DNA of 64,000 bases from Methanocaldococcus lauensis. GTDB taxonomy: Archaea > AGJL01 > Methanococci > Methanococcales > Methanocaldococcaceae. The stretch is taken from contig NZ_LR792632.1 of assembly GCF_902827225.1 (NCBI RefSeq), positions 1,468,286 to 1,532,285 of the forward strand, read 5' to 3'. This document shows, in pieces, positions 36,295 through 45,231 of the stretch. Every line of letters begins with the position of its first letter. Positions within the stretch are counted from its first letter, which is position 1. The notes beneath the pieces were generated by a model that saw only the letters and a list, made by a program, of their open reading frames with translations, was not told the origin of the DNA and did no database searches. The position numbers and the translations under genes were made by a program.

Positions 36295-37110
36295 TTATTT
36301 TCCAGTTATGTATTTGTGAATATAATCTACATTAATATTTTCATCCTCTTTATCAATCTTATACTTTTTGAAGTATCTTATTACATTCCAAATATCTCTC
36401 TTTAAGTAGAATTCAGCATCTGGATGATATGTAGGAATTGCTTGAGGCCAATCTATAATAACAAAATCTCTACTCTCATCTAATAAGATGTTGAATTCAC
36501 TCAAATCACCATGTATATAGCCAATTTTATAAGCTTTTTTAACCTCTTCAATAATCTTCCAGAATAAATCTCTAATTTCCTCTATACTCATAAATTCTGA
36601 TAAATCTAATCTTTTCAGCTCTTCACCAACAACTTTGCCCATAATTATAGCATGTCTGTTCCATTCTATTGGTTCAGGAACTTTAACTACTGGAAAAAGC
36701 TCATTTAAAATCTCAAATTCTTGTTGAGCTGTTAATCTTGAAACATAGAGCCAGCTTATATGATGTTTATCAGCTAAATATCCCCTATATCTTTTTCCTC
36801 TTGTAAAGCATGTTCTTCCATGCTTATGGAATTTTAAAACAGCCTCTCTTCCATCTTCTAACAATACATTATAAACATCTCCCTCCTTACCAACTCCCAA
36901 CTTGTTGCCTATTGCCTTTAAGATACCTTTTTTAACAAATGCATTTACAGCTAAGGCATCATAACCTCCCATTGATACAGCATAACCATAAACACTTCTA
37001 ACAACAAATCCAAATTTATTTAATCTTTTTAATCTATACAACACATCCTTTTCTGGCATCTTTGCTTTTCTAACTATCTCATCTAATGGCACCCATTCAT
37101 GATATCTCAT
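36295..37110 (-). CDS. rio2: RIO2-type serine kinase (start probably further upstream)
   Basis: An atypical protein kinase/ATPase that acts in small-subunit ribosome maturation. From the first ATG it is 271 aa: a winged helix (EWVPLDEIVRKAKMPEKDVL), P-loop GVGKEGDVYNV, the catalytic loop IHGDLSEFNIL and metal-binding IIDWPQA. Known RIO2 proteins have about 25 more N-terminal residues. The frame here continues upstream without a stop and encodes a plausible helix, back to GGAGGGGAT at 37193-37201, but contains no ATG, GTG or TTG. An ATT at 37185 (KKLIECLK...) has good spacing. See findings. Confidence 0.9.
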   Translation of the reverse strand: MRYHEWVPLDEIVRKAKMPEKDVLYRLKRLNKFGFVVRSVYGYAVSMGGYDALAVNAFVKKGILKAIGNKLGVGKEGDVYNVLLEDGREAVLKFHKHGRTCFTRGKRYRGYLADKHHISWLYVSRLTAQQEFEILNELFPVVKVPEPIEWNRHAIIMGKVVGEELKRLDLSEFMSIEEIRDLFWKIIEEVKKAYKIGYIHGDLSEFNILLDESRDFVIIDWPQAIPTYHPDAEFYLKRDIWNVIRYFKKYKIDKEDENINVDYIHKYITGK

Positions 37111-37299
37111 TGACAGTTCTATAATTTTTAATATTTTAAAATCTTCATCTTGTGCCTGTTTTAAACATTCAATTAGTTTTTTAATTATGATTATCCCCTC
37201 CTTTCATGTTAATTTAGTATTTTATAACAATATAATAATTAAAATAAAACTCTTTTTATTGCATTCCATACTAAGAAAGATTAAGGTATTAAAGTTCCT

Positions 37300-37740
37300 T
37301 TAATAGGATTTAAAAATAAGATATTTCTCTTTAATAATTGTATAATTTTCCTTAAATAGAGACTTTGCCTTAACAGCTTCATTATATAATCCTTTGTCAT
37401 CCACTTTAACTTCTTCTAAAAAGTATTTCAATTTTGAAATTTCTATTTTTAACATTTCATTTAAAATTTCTATCAAATCCTTAAACTTACCATAAAATTG
37501 TTGCTAAGAATGCACCGCAAAGTTATCTATACTAACTACATTCTTCCCTCTAAAATCTATAAAAAATGGTATATACTTATATTTATCTAATCTATTTGCT
37601 ATAACCTTCCTAATCATTGCTGATTTCCCACTATTTATAGGACTATTTACGTAAATAAAATTTCTATAATGGATAGAATTTCTTTTATTTCCTTTTCTCT
37701 GTTAAAGAATTTCACAATTTCATCAAGATTATTTTTCAAA
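37300..37740 (-). pseudogene. Degraded archaeal ATPase (PF01637-like)
   Basis: Reading leftward across frames gives KFFNREKEIKEILSIIE, then after a frameshift VNSPINSGKSAMIRKVI and PFFIDFRGKNVV, and after another break a helical segment ending in EKYLIFKSY and a stop. This is the start of the multi-copy archaeal ATPases of Methanocaldococcus (FFNREKEI, then a P-loop GKSA). Frameshifts and in-frame stops show it is dead, and the Walker B and C-terminal parts are gone. It fills the gap between RIO2 and hemL. Confidence 0.75.
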
Positions 37741-37763
37741 TATTATTTAAAATAAAAATAAAT

Positions 37764-39044
37764 TTATTCTAATCCTCTAAACACATCTTCTATAGCCTTT
37801 ATTGTCTTATCAACAACTTCATCATCATGTTTTATTGAAGTAAAGCAACATTCAAATTGTGATGGGGGAACAAAAACTCCCCTCTCTAATAACCCCCAGA
37901 AATATTTCATATATTTCTCAACATCACTCTGCTTAGCTATTTCATAATTTAAAACCTCATTTTCATTGAAATATATTTGGAACATTGAAGCAATGTTATA
38001 AACCTTAGCCTTAATATTGTATTTATCAGCTAACTCTCTTAAAGTGTCTGCCAATATCTTAGCCGTTCTTGAAGTTTCTCTATAAAATTTATCATCCAAT
38101 TGTTTAAGTGTGGCGATTCCAGCAGTTATTGATATTGGATTTCCGTTGAATGTTCCTGCCTGATATATTGGACCTAATGGGGAAAACTGCTCCATAATCT
38201 CTTTTTTCCCAACAATAGCTCCAATTGGGAACCCTCCACCCAATATTTTACCCAAAGTAGCAATATCTGGAACTACCCCAAAATATTCCTGAGCTCCTCC
38301 CTTAGCTAACCTAAATCCAGTTATAACTTCATCAAATATTAATAAAATGTCATTTTCCTCAGTTATTTCTCTTAAAAATTTTAAATAACCTTCTTTTGGT
38401 AAGATACATCCAACATTCCCCATTACTGGCTCAACTATAATACAGGCAATCTCATCTTTATTTTCATTTATTGCTTTTTTTACAGCACCTTCATCATTAA
38501 ATGGAATTAAGATAGTATTTTTTGTAGTTTCTTCTGGAATTCCTGGAGAGTTAGGATGTCCATGAGTTAAAGCTCCACTACCACTCTTAACTAAAACATA
38601 ATCATGAGCTCCATGATAAGCTCCATCAAATTTTATAATCTTTTTTCTTCCAGTAACTCCTCTTGCCAATCTTATTGCTGACATCGTTGCTTCAGTCCCA
38701 GAATTGACAAATCTCACAATCTCTGCACAAGGTACTCTTTTAACAACTTCCTTAGCTAAAATAATCTCTTTCTCTGTAGGACATCCATATGCTGTTCCTA
38801 ACTCAAGTTGCTCTTTAACAGCTTCAATAATCTTTTCATTTGCATGACCTAAAACCATAGGACCATAAGCTAAACAGTAATCAATATATTTATTTCCATC
38901 AACATCAAATAGATAACAATCTTTAGCTTTTTCAACGAAAAATGGATATGGCTTAAAGTATCTGACAGGACTATTAACTCCCCCTACTAAGTATTTTTTT
39001 GCCTCTTCAAATAATTCTTTTGATTTTTCCATTTTTAATGCCAT
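37764..39044 (-). CDS. hemL: Glutamate-1-semialdehyde 2,1-aminomutase
   Basis: A 426-aa PLP enzyme of C5 tetrapyrrole synthesis that makes 5-aminolevulinate, needed here for F430, corrinoids and heme-like cofactors. It has [51 protein letters not shown] and the PLP lysine in [15 protein letters not shown]. An ATG lies at 39056, but GGTGG serves the ATG at 39044 ([12 protein letters not shown]). Single gene with its own 5' region. Confidence 0.96.
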   Translation of the reverse strand: MALKMEKSKELFEEAKKYLVGGVNSPVRYFKPYPFFVEKAKDCYLFDVDGNKYIDYCLAYGPMVLGHANEKIIEAVKEQLELGTAYGCPTEKEIILAKEVVKRVPCAEIVRFVNSGTEATMSAIRLARGVTGRKKIIKFDGAYHGAHDYVLVKSGSGALTHGHPNSPGIPEETTKNTILIPFNDEGAVKKAINENKDEIACIIVEPVMGNVGCILPKEGYLKFLREITEENDILLIFDEVITGFRLAKGGAQEYFGVVPDIATLGKILGGGFPIGAIVGKKEIMEQFSPLGPIYQAGTFNGNPISITAGIATLKQLDDKFYRETSRTAKILADTLRELADKYNIKAKVYNIASMFQIYFNENEVLNYEIAKQSDVEKYMKYFWGLLERGVFVPPSQFECCFTSIKHDDEVVDKTIKAIEDVFRGLE

Positions 39045-39068
39045 ATTTTCCACCATATAATTTTTATT

Positions 39069-39344
39069 TTAAATTAAGCCGTTAAACTTCAATACCCAAA
39101 CAACAATTGCCACTAAAAAAAATGGTAGAACTCCACAGCCAAGCCACTGTTTTTGAGTTAAACTCTCTTCTCCAAATAATTTAGCAGAAATGTGCCCAAA
39201 AATCACAGATCCAATAAATAAAAATATTAAAGTGGTAATTCCGCTAAATATTCCCAAACCTGATGTATATACATAATTAGCAAAATATCCAAAAATAATT
39301 CCACCAACTGTATGAATTAAGCAACATTTTCCTTCTAAATCCAT
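39069..39344 (-). CDS. Small membrane protein of unknown function
   Basis: A 91-aa protein with three hydrophobic segments (about residues 10-28, 32-52 and 70-88) and a cysteine pair near the N terminus (KCCLIHT). GAGGGAATAAT precedes the ATG. It sits one base from the upstream 79-aa gene, forming a two-gene unit. I do not recognise the family with certainty. Confidence 0.72.
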   Translation of the reverse strand: MDLEGKCCLIHTVGGIIFGYFANYVYTSGLGIFSGITTLIFLFIGSVIFGHISAKLFGEESLTQKQWLGCGVLPFFLVAIVVWVLKFNGLI

Positions 39345-39345
39345 A

Positions 39346-39585
39346 TTATTCCCTCTCTATATTTTCTATTATATAAATTTCAATTTTTTCCTTAGGTCTT
39401 TTAGAATTTGTAAAAGAGTAATCTACTACAACTTCAACATCTTCATTAGCCCAAAATTCTTTATTTTTTAATATTTTATCTCCAACTTCAAGCAAAAATG
39501 CAAACTTTCTCTTAGTTTTTAGAGAACCTTTATCTATCTCAATAACTTCTTTTTTGCATATTGGTTTTATTATAGAGTAATGCAT
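39346..39585 (-). CDS. Small protein of unknown function
   Basis: A 79-aa charged protein, beta-rich by eye, with one cysteine. No motif recognised. GGGATAAAT precedes the ATG and the gene is directly followed by the small membrane protein gene, so they are probably co-expressed. Confidence 0.68.
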   Translation of the reverse strand: MHYSIIKPICKKEVIEIDKGSLKTKRKFAFLLEVGDKILKNKEFWANEDVEVVVDYSFTNSKRPKEKIEIYIIENIERE

Positions 39586-39648
39586 ATTTATCCCTTTTTG
39601 CTAATTAAAACAAAAAATTAAAATAAAATTAAAATTTATAATATAATT

Positions 39649-40572
39649 TTACTCGTTGTATGCCTTTTCTAATGGAGGAACAACCTGTTTCTTTCTTGAC
39701 ATTACTCCTTCTAAGAATACACTGTTTCCTTCTAATTTAACATTAAATGCTTTCTCAAACATCTCCTTATTACCAACAACCAATGCCTCACTACCTTCTT
39801 TCATAATATCAGTTATCAAAAAGACAATCAAATCATAGCCCTCATTTTTCAACTTCTCCTCTAATAATTTATATATATCTTCTTTTTTACTCTCAACCTC
39901 ACTGACATCTATAACCTCTACCTGCCCAATTCCAACCTTCTTTCCATTGAAATCAAAGTTTTTGAAGTCCATATTAATAATTTCTTCTGGTTTCAACTTA
40001 CCAACAACTGACTTAGCCTTTAAAATTTCCATTCCAAATTCGTCTATGTTGCTTATTCCAGCAATCTCAGCTAACTTTTTAGCCATCTCTTTATCTAATT
40101 CTGTTGTCGTTGGTGATTTAAACAAAACTGTATCTGATATTATTGCACTCAACAATAAACCAGCTAAATCTGCTCCTAATTTTTTCTTTTTCCCACCAAT
40201 TAACTCAATGGCATCTTTGAAGTAGAGTTCTGCTATAACTGTTGCTGTTGAACCAACTGGCTTAGCATAGTATAAAATTGGCTCAGCTGTTGTTAAACCA
40301 ACTTTGTGGTGGTCAATAATTCCTATTAATTTCCCTTCTTCTAAATCATCAAAGCTTTGGCTCTTTTCTGAGTGGTCAACTAAAATTATTTCTTTGCCTT
40401 TAGCTGATGTTATTAGCTCTGGTTCCATAACTCCAAATTTTCTCAAAACAAACTCTGTTTCTGGATTTATATCCCCTTGTCTTGCAGGATAACAATCTAA
40501 GAAGTAAGCTAAAACAATAGCTGATGCTATACTATCAGTATCTGGATTTTTGTGCCCTACTACATACCTCAC
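39649..40572 (-). CDS. ppaC: Manganese-dependent inorganic pyrophosphatase
   Basis: A 307-aa family II pyrophosphatase of the DHH superfamily. Metal ligands are seen in VVGHKNPDTDS (His and two Asp), IILVDHSEKSQS and IDHHKVG; the C-terminal DHHA2 domain contains the SRKKQ motif at MSRKKQVVPPL. The start is a GTG, preceded by GGGTGAGA. Its promoter probably shares the box A at 40605-40613 with the RNA gene on the other strand. Confidence 0.96.
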   Translation of the reverse strand: MRYVVGHKNPDTDSIASAIVLAYFLDCYPARQGDINPETEFVLRKFGVMEPELITSAKGKEIILVDHSEKSQSFDDLEEGKLIGIIDHHKVGLTTAEPILYYAKPVGSTATVIAELYFKDAIELIGGKKKKLGADLAGLLLSAIISDTVLFKSPTTTELDKEMAKKLAEIAGISNIDEFGMEILKAKSVVGKLKPEEIINMDFKNFDFNGKKVGIGQVEVIDVSEVESKKEDIYKLLEEKLKNEGYDLIVFLITDIMKEGSEALVVGNKEMFEKAFNVKLEGNSVFLEGVMSRKKQVVPPLEKAYNE

Positions 40573-40604
40573 TCTCTCACCCTCATAATTTTGTTTAGCT
40601 AAAT

Positions 40605-40613
40605 TTTATATAA
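40605..40613. promoter_or_regulatory. Shared box A (TTTATATAA)
   Basis: TTTATATAA lies about 27 bases before the first stem of the G+C-rich RNA on the + strand, the usual archaeal box A spacing. Read on the - strand it is also placed correctly for the pyrophosphatase gene, whose start codon is about 35 bases away. It may therefore drive both. Confidence 0.6.
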
Positions 40614-40634
40614 CTGCTTAAAGATATATATCTA

Positions 40635-40787
40635 TCCCCAACGAACCGACCCACATGGAGCATATCCATAGAGGTTGCGATGATAGCGGGTTCGAAGTTG
40701 GGGGAACAGTAAAGGAGGTCAGGGCGAGTCGTGGGAGAGAGCTTTTGCTCAATGAAGATGAACACGATACAGCACGACCTCCTACAG
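40635..40787 (+). ncRNA. G+C-rich structured RNA, H/ACA-like guide
   Basis: A G+C-rich island in an A+T-rich genome, the usual sign of an RNA gene in this genus. Hairpin 1 is closed by CCCCAAC (40636-40642) and GTTGGGG (40697-40703) and followed by ACA at 40706. Hairpin 2 is closed by AGGAGGTC (40713-40720) and GACCTCCT (40776-40783), with ACA at 40784-40786 directly after. An upper stem GTCGTG/CACGAT (40728-40733, 40763-40768) leaves an internal loop of AGGGCGA and ACAGCAC. The loop top lies 15 bases from ACA, which fits H/ACA pseudouridine guides. A box A lies upstream at the right distance. Hairpin 1 has no clear guide pocket. Confidence 0.7.
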
Positions 40788-40788
40788 T

Positions 40789-42093
40789 TTATAAAACTTC
40801 ATCTAATTTCTCAATAACTTTGTAGATATCCTCTTTTTTAACTCCAATAGCTGAATTTACAACTATATAATCATAAGGATACTCTTTTAAATAACAGGTT
40901 CCAAATTTGTCATTCTTTCTTACACCTCTTGGTCCAGTAACTCTTAAATTGTAAAGCTTACCAGCAACATCTAATGGGTCTTTTTTTGTTGTTATGCATG
41001 ATGAAATAGGATTTTCTACATTCAAAACCTTCTCTCCTTTTTTATTGGCCAAATCTTCTAATAATTCATCCAATAGCTTTTTACATTCTTTTTGTTCTTT
41101 CATCAAATCTATATAGTTTTTAGTTCCAATTGCTAAGAGAGAGATTAAAATATTTACAATTGGATTTGCTGAGGCTCTTCCTGGATAAGTTAAGGAAATT
41201 TCTTTTAAAAAACTCTCATCCTTTGTATAAATTATTCCTCCACCAATTGGAGTAAATAGATTTTTATCAGATGAGCTAACTACAGCATCAATTCTATATT
41301 TTAAAGCTTTTTTCAACTTTTCGATATAATAGAAGTTTTGAATAGCATAAGCCCCATTTATTATATGTGGGATATTATATTCTTGGCATATTTTTGCAAT
41401 TTCTTCAATATCATCACTCTTCCTTGGTGGGAAAAAAGTTAAAGTGCTTAAAACTACTGGGTTATTTTTATTATTAATTTCTTTTCTTATGGCATCTTCA
41501 ATATCTGAAACTTCAACTTTAACAATATCCCCATCCAAAACTGTCTCAACCAATCTCATCCTCATTCCTATAAAAGAAGTTGCTTTTATAGGGCTTTTAT
41601 GAGCTGCATAGGGATAGATAACAACATTTGAATTGTATTTTTTCCTTGCTGCTGATAGGCATAGAGCAATACTCATTCCTGTAGCTACAGGTGTTGCTAT
41701 CGCTTTAACTTTCAATCCTAAAGTTTTTAAAAAATTCTCTAACAATTTATTGGTTAATTTATACATCACACTTGCTCCAGGTGCTTTTGGTTGAGGGTCT
41801 ATTAAATTTCCACTCCTTCCAACTCCATGACAGAAGTCAAAAACTCCTTCTCTTTGTAGTTTAGTATAAACTCTTGCCTCTCTCTCACCAATTTGTATAA
41901 CACTTGGGTCTTTATCCGTATCCATAAAGGATAAAATCCTTAATAAAAGCTTTATATGCTCTTCATCAATTCCATTTTCAGGAACTTTTCTTTGCTCTAA
42001 AATATTTTCAATAATTTTTAAATTTTCTTTTAAAGTTAATTTTCCTCTATTTTCCATGTGTTTTGGGATTAATCCAGAGATATCTATATCCAA
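40789..42093 (-). CDS. spcS: O-phosphoseryl-tRNA(Sec) selenium transferase (SepSecS)
   Basis: A 434-aa PLP enzyme that converts phosphoseryl-tRNA(Sec) to selenocysteinyl-tRNA(Sec). It matches the archaeal family along its length: DTDKDP, IGEREAR, FCHGVGRSGNLIDPQPKAPGAS, the PLP lysine in VSSSDKNLFTPIGGG and LRVTGPRG. GGTGAT lies four bases before a TTG at 42093 (DIDISGLIPKHM), which I prefer to the ATG at 42099 that touches the ribosome binding site. The organism therefore uses selenocysteine; I saw no selenoprotein gene in the window. Confidence 0.94.
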   Translation of the reverse strand: MDIDISGLIPKHMENRGKLTLKENLKIIENILEQRKVPENGIDEEHIKLLLRILSFMDTDKDPSVIQIGEREARVYTKLQREGVFDFCHGVGRSGNLIDPQPKAPGASVMYKLTNKLLENFLKTLGLKVKAIATPVATGMSIALCLSAARKKYNSNVVIYPYAAHKSPIKATSFIGMRMRLVETVLDGDIVKVEVSDIEDAIRKEINNKNNPVVLSTLTFFPPRKSDDIEEIAKICQEYNIPHIINGAYAIQNFYYIEKLKKALKYRIDAVVSSSDKNLFTPIGGGIIYTKDESFLKEISLTYPGRASANPIVNILISLLAIGTKNYIDLMKEQKECKKLLDELLEDLANKKGEKVLNVENPISSCITTKKDPLDVAGKLYNLRVTGPRGVRKNDKFGTCYLKEYPYDYIVVNSAIGVKKEDIYKVIEKLDEVL

Positions 42094-42156
42094 AAGCATC
42101 ACCTTTTTATAAAGGTTTAATTAAACTAATTATTAAAAATTCTATTGAGGGAAAAA

Positions 42157-42735
42157 ATGATTAATTTTTTATTAGTTGGAATTTGCATTTTAATGTTTGT
42201 TATTAGTTTTTTTGTTCCCCAGTTATATTATTATTTTGCATTATGGCCTAATCTTGTTATACATATGCCTTGGCAAATAATTACGAGTATTTTTATGCAT
42301 GCGAATATCACTCACTTATTGATAAATATGTTTGTATTGTTTTTATTTGGAACATACTTAGAAAAAATAATAGGCTCAAAAAAATATCTTTTAATTTTTT
42401 TATTGTCTGGAATCGTAGGAAACTTAGCTTATGTTATCTATGCCTATATAACTGGAGATTTTATTCCTTCTGTTGGTGCCTCAGGAGCCATATTTGGAAT
42501 CTTAGGAACCTTAGCAGTTATTGCTCCAAATTTAAGAGTTGTAGTATTTCCTCTACCAATACCTGTTAGTATTAGAATTGCTGTTGTATTATTCGCACTC
42601 ATAGATTTAATTCTTCTACCATATTCTATGAAAACTGGAATAGCACATATTACTCATTTAACTGGATTAATAACTGGAATTATTTTTGGTTTATACTTAC
42701 ATAAAAAGTATAAGCATATAAATGATTTCATTTAA
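42157..42735 (+). CDS. Rhomboid-family intramembrane serine protease
   Basis: A 192-aa six-helix protein. The catalytic serine is in GASGAIFG (about residue 113) and the histidine in HITHLTG in the last helix; HANITHLLINM in helix 2 carries the oxyanion-region histidines. The ATG at 42157 follows GAGGGAAAAA; the TTG at 42145 is inside that leader. Substrates are unknown. It is followed by an M50 protease and a PAP2-like protein on the same strand. Confidence 0.92.
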   Translation: MINFLLVGICILMFVISFFVPQLYYYFALWPNLVIHMPWQIITSIFMHANITHLLINMFVLFLFGTYLEKIIGSKKYLLIFLLSGIVGNLAYVIYAYITGDFIPSVGASGAIFGILGTLAVIAPNLRVVVFPLPIPVSIRIAVVLFALIDLILLPYSMKTGIAHITHLTGLITGIIFGLYLHKKYKHINDFI

Positions 42736-42766
42736 ATTTAAAATAAAAAATTATGTGGTGAAGTGA

Positions 42767-43348
42767 ATGGATGATATTTTTAAATTCTCAAAAAGGGAGA
42801 TTATTGATTTAACTGCATCAGTCATTGCAATAGCAATTATTTTCTCTTATCCTTTTCTCTCGTTGTATATTTTTATAGTCAGTTTAATCTGTGTAGGTAG
42901 TGGATTTATATTCCACGAATTAATGCATAGAACAGTTGCACGAAAGTATGGGGCTTGGAGTGAATTTAGAGCATGGTATGAAGGTTTAGCATTGGCGTTA
43001 ATATTAAAAATTGCTATAGGAGTTACATTCATAGCCCCCGGAGCAGTTTATATTTACAAAGATTATTTAACAGTTGAAGAAAATGGAAAAATTGCATTGG
43101 CTGGACCTTTAACAAATGTTGCCTTAGCATTTATATTTTTAATAATTTGGATGATTTTTAATCAAATACCATTACTAAGTTTAATAGGACTATTTGGATT
43201 TCATATAAATCTATTTTTAGCAGGATTTAATATGCTCCCAATTTCTCCATTTGACGGAGAAAAAGTATTAAGATGGAATCCATTAGTTTGGGCAGTTGTA
43301 GGAATTCCTCTAATAGGTTATGTAATTTATAAGATGTTCTCTTGGTGA
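42767..43348 (+). CDS. M50-family zinc metalloprotease (site-2 protease-like)
   Basis: A 193-aa membrane protein with HELMH at about residues 46-50 (the zinc HExxH) in a hydrophobic segment, and [14 protein letters not shown] in a later one, which supplies the third ligand Asp (the NxxPxxxxDG motif of S2P proteases). No PDZ or CBS domain, so a minimal archaeal form. GGTGAAGTG precedes the ATG. Its stop overlaps the ribosome binding site of the next gene. Confidence 0.9.
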   Translation: MDDIFKFSKREIIDLTASVIAIAIIFSYPFLSLYIFIVSLICVGSGFIFHELMHRTVARKYGAWSEFRAWYEGLALALILKIAIGVTFIAPGAVYIYKDYLTVEENGKIALAGPLTNVALAFIFLIIWMIFNQIPLLSLIGLFGFHINLFLAGFNMLPISPFDGEKVLRWNPLVWAVVGIPLIGYVIYKMFSW

Positions 43349-43353
43349 GAGTT

Positions 43354-43872
43354 GTGAATATTAAAGAATTTTTTCAAATAATATCACTACTATATTTATT
43401 ATTTTTATTATATGGATTTTTAGTAATATCTAATTTTAATTTTTATTTAACTTTATTTTATGGCATACCAATAGTTTTTTGGGTAATTTGGGCAAAAATA
43501 AAAAAAGAAAGTTGGGATATATACAATAAAAACAATAGAATAGTCCCTTTAACTATTACAACTTTATATATATTCTTATTATCATTATTTTGGCACAATA
43601 TTTTTAATTTTATTTTTTTAGGGAATGTTTTATTAATTCTAATAATTACAAAATTTTGGAAGATTAGTATGCACTGTTATGGACTTTCAGCAATGAGTTA
43701 TTTAATTTATAAATTTACAGGCAATGTTTTTTTATTTGTAATATATATTTTTCTTTTAATTATTACAATATATGCAAGGATTTATCTAAAAAAGCACACA
43801 TATTCTCAGGTTTTAGTGGGAACATTATTGGGTTTTCTATTTAACTATGTCTTATTAAATGTCCTAAGGTGA
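43354..43872 (+). CDS. PAP2-like membrane phosphatase
   Basis: A 172-aa protein with five or six membrane helices. The C-terminal part has [15 protein letters not shown] and [20 protein letters not shown], matching the SxHxxG and RxxxxxHxxxQVxxG motifs of PAP2-type lipid phosphatases; the first KxxxxxxRP motif is less clear. GGTGAG precedes a GTG at 43354; the TTG at 43342 overlaps the previous gene. It could act on polyprenyl phosphates, which would link to glycan synthesis. Family assignment moderately sure. Confidence 0.72.
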   Translation: MNIKEFFQIISLLYLLFLLYGFLVISNFNFYLTLFYGIPIVFWVIWAKIKKESWDIYNKNNRIVPLTITTLYIFLLSLFWHNIFNFIFLGNVLLILIITKFWKISMHCYGLSAMSYLIYKFTGNVFLFVIYIFLLIITIYARIYLKKHTYSQVLVGTLLGFLFNYVLLNVLR

Positions 43873-43877
43873 AAATT

Positions 43878-45230
43878 ATGGAAAATATAAAAGACAAAAA
43901 AGATTTAACTATTTCAATAATTGGAGGAACTGACGGTTTGGGAAAATGGTTTGCCAAATATTTAAAAAATAAGGGTTTTAACATTATAGTTACAGGAAGA
44001 GATGTAGAAAAAGGAAAAAATGTTGAAAAAGAGTTAAATGTTAAATTTATTAATAACAATATAGAGGCGGCTAAAAAAGGGGATATTGTTATAATTGCAG
44101 TTCCGATAAATGTTACTGAAAAGGTTATTAAAGAAGTAGCTCCTCATGTTAGAAAAGGTTGCTTATTAATGGATATAACATCTATTAAAGAAATTCCTAC
44201 AAAAACTATGGAAAAATATGTTAGAGAAGGAGTTACTGTTATTCCAACACACCCTATGTTTGGTCCTTCTACCCCCTCTTTATTAAGGCAAGTTGTTATT
44301 CTAACACCAACTGAAAAGCATAAAAAGAGCGAATGGTTTGAAAAAGTTTATAATTTTTTAGTTAAAGAAGGGGCTAAGGTTATTGTCATTCCTGCTGAAA
44401 AACACGACAGAATTATGGGAATTGTTCAAGGTTTAACGCACTTCGCATTTATATCTTTAGGATCTACTCTAAAAGAGTTGAATGTTGATATAAAAGAATC
44501 GAGAAAATTTGCCTCTCCAATTTATGAGTTGATGATTTCAATTATTGGAAGGATTATAGGACAAAATCCTTATTTATATGCTGACATTCAAATGTTCAAT
44601 CCAAGAATACAGGAGATTCATAAAACATTTATAAATCAATGTATGGAAATTAGTAAAATCGTTGCAAATAAAGATAGAGAAGGTTTTGTAAAAATAATGA
44701 AAGAGGCGGCTAAGCACTTCGGTAGTGAGGCAAAGAGAGGGGCTTATTACTCTGACAAGGCAGTATTTGCTTTATCATCAGAAATTGAAAAATTAAATAA
44801 GTTAATAGGAAAAGAAATTGCTGTAAAAAATCTAAATTCAAATAATATCCATTTTGGAATTTTAAAAAATATTGAAGATGATTATTTAATATTAGAAAAA
44901 AATGGAAAAGAATTGAAGTTCAATATATTAAGAGTTGAAGTATTTTCTGGAGAAGAATTAAAGAACTTAAAGAAAAAACATTTTGAGAGAAAATATTCAG
45001 ATATATCTGTTTTATTTAAAAAATCTGTGGATGAAAATGTTATTTTAAATTTACTTAAAAAACTTTTTGATGTTGAAATAATTGACATTTATGAAGGAGA
45101 TAAAATTGAGGAAGGATATAAAAGTATCACATTTAGAATTTATGGATATAGTAAAGATGAGTTAAAAGAGATTGAAAAAGAATTTTTAAATATCATTAAA
45201 AATATTGGTGGAAAAGAGAGATTTAAATAA
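43878..45230 (+). CDS. tyrA: Prephenate dehydrogenase with C-terminal FDX-ACB-like domain
   Basis: A 450-aa protein of tyrosine synthesis. Residues 1 to about 280 form the TyrA dehydrogenase: SIIGGTDGLGKWFAKYL (NADP site), DITSIKEIP and HPMFGPSTPSL. A small beta-rich region (HFGILKNIEDDYLILEK) follows at about 315-350. The last 80 residues (YSDISVLFKKSVDENVIL, then IIDIYEGDKIEEGYKSITFRI) resemble the ferredoxin-fold anticodon-binding domain of PheRS beta. GGTGAAAATT precedes the ATG at 43878. Confidence 0.9.
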   Translation: MENIKDKKDLTISIIGGTDGLGKWFAKYLKNKGFNIIVTGRDVEKGKNVEKELNVKFINNNIEAAKKGDIVIIAVPINVTEKVIKEVAPHVRKGCLLMDITSIKEIPTKTMEKYVREGVTVIPTHPMFGPSTPSLLRQVVILTPTEKHKKSEWFEKVYNFLVKEGAKVIVIPAEKHDRIMGIVQGLTHFAFISLGSTLKELNVDIKESRKFASPIYELMISIIGRIIGQNPYLYADIQMFNPRIQEIHKTFINQCMEISKIVANKDREGFVKIMKEAAKHFGSEAKRGAYYSDKAVFALSSEIEKLNKLIGKEIAVKNLNSNNIHFGILKNIEDDYLILEKNGKELKFNILRVEVFSGEELKNLKKKHFERKYSDISVLFKKSVDENVILNLLKKLFDVEIIDIYEGDKIEEGYKSITFRIYGYSKDELKEIEKEFLNIIKNIGGKERFK

Positions 45231-45231
45231 T

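Noticed and set aside
39649..40572. Second PAP phosphatase or nuclease among DHH proteins
   Set aside because: This DHH protein has the DHHA2 domain with SRKKQ and matches manganese pyrophosphatase along its whole length.
40636..40710. tRNA suggested by GGGTTCGAA near 40688-40696
   Set aside because: The T-arm-like string is there, but no acceptor, D-arm or anticodon arm can be fitted; the string pairs with GAACC in the hairpin instead.
42270..42569. Open frame inside the rhomboid gene
   Set aside because: Same-strand shadow of the rhomboid coding sequence, with cysteine- and tryptophan-rich non-protein-like composition.
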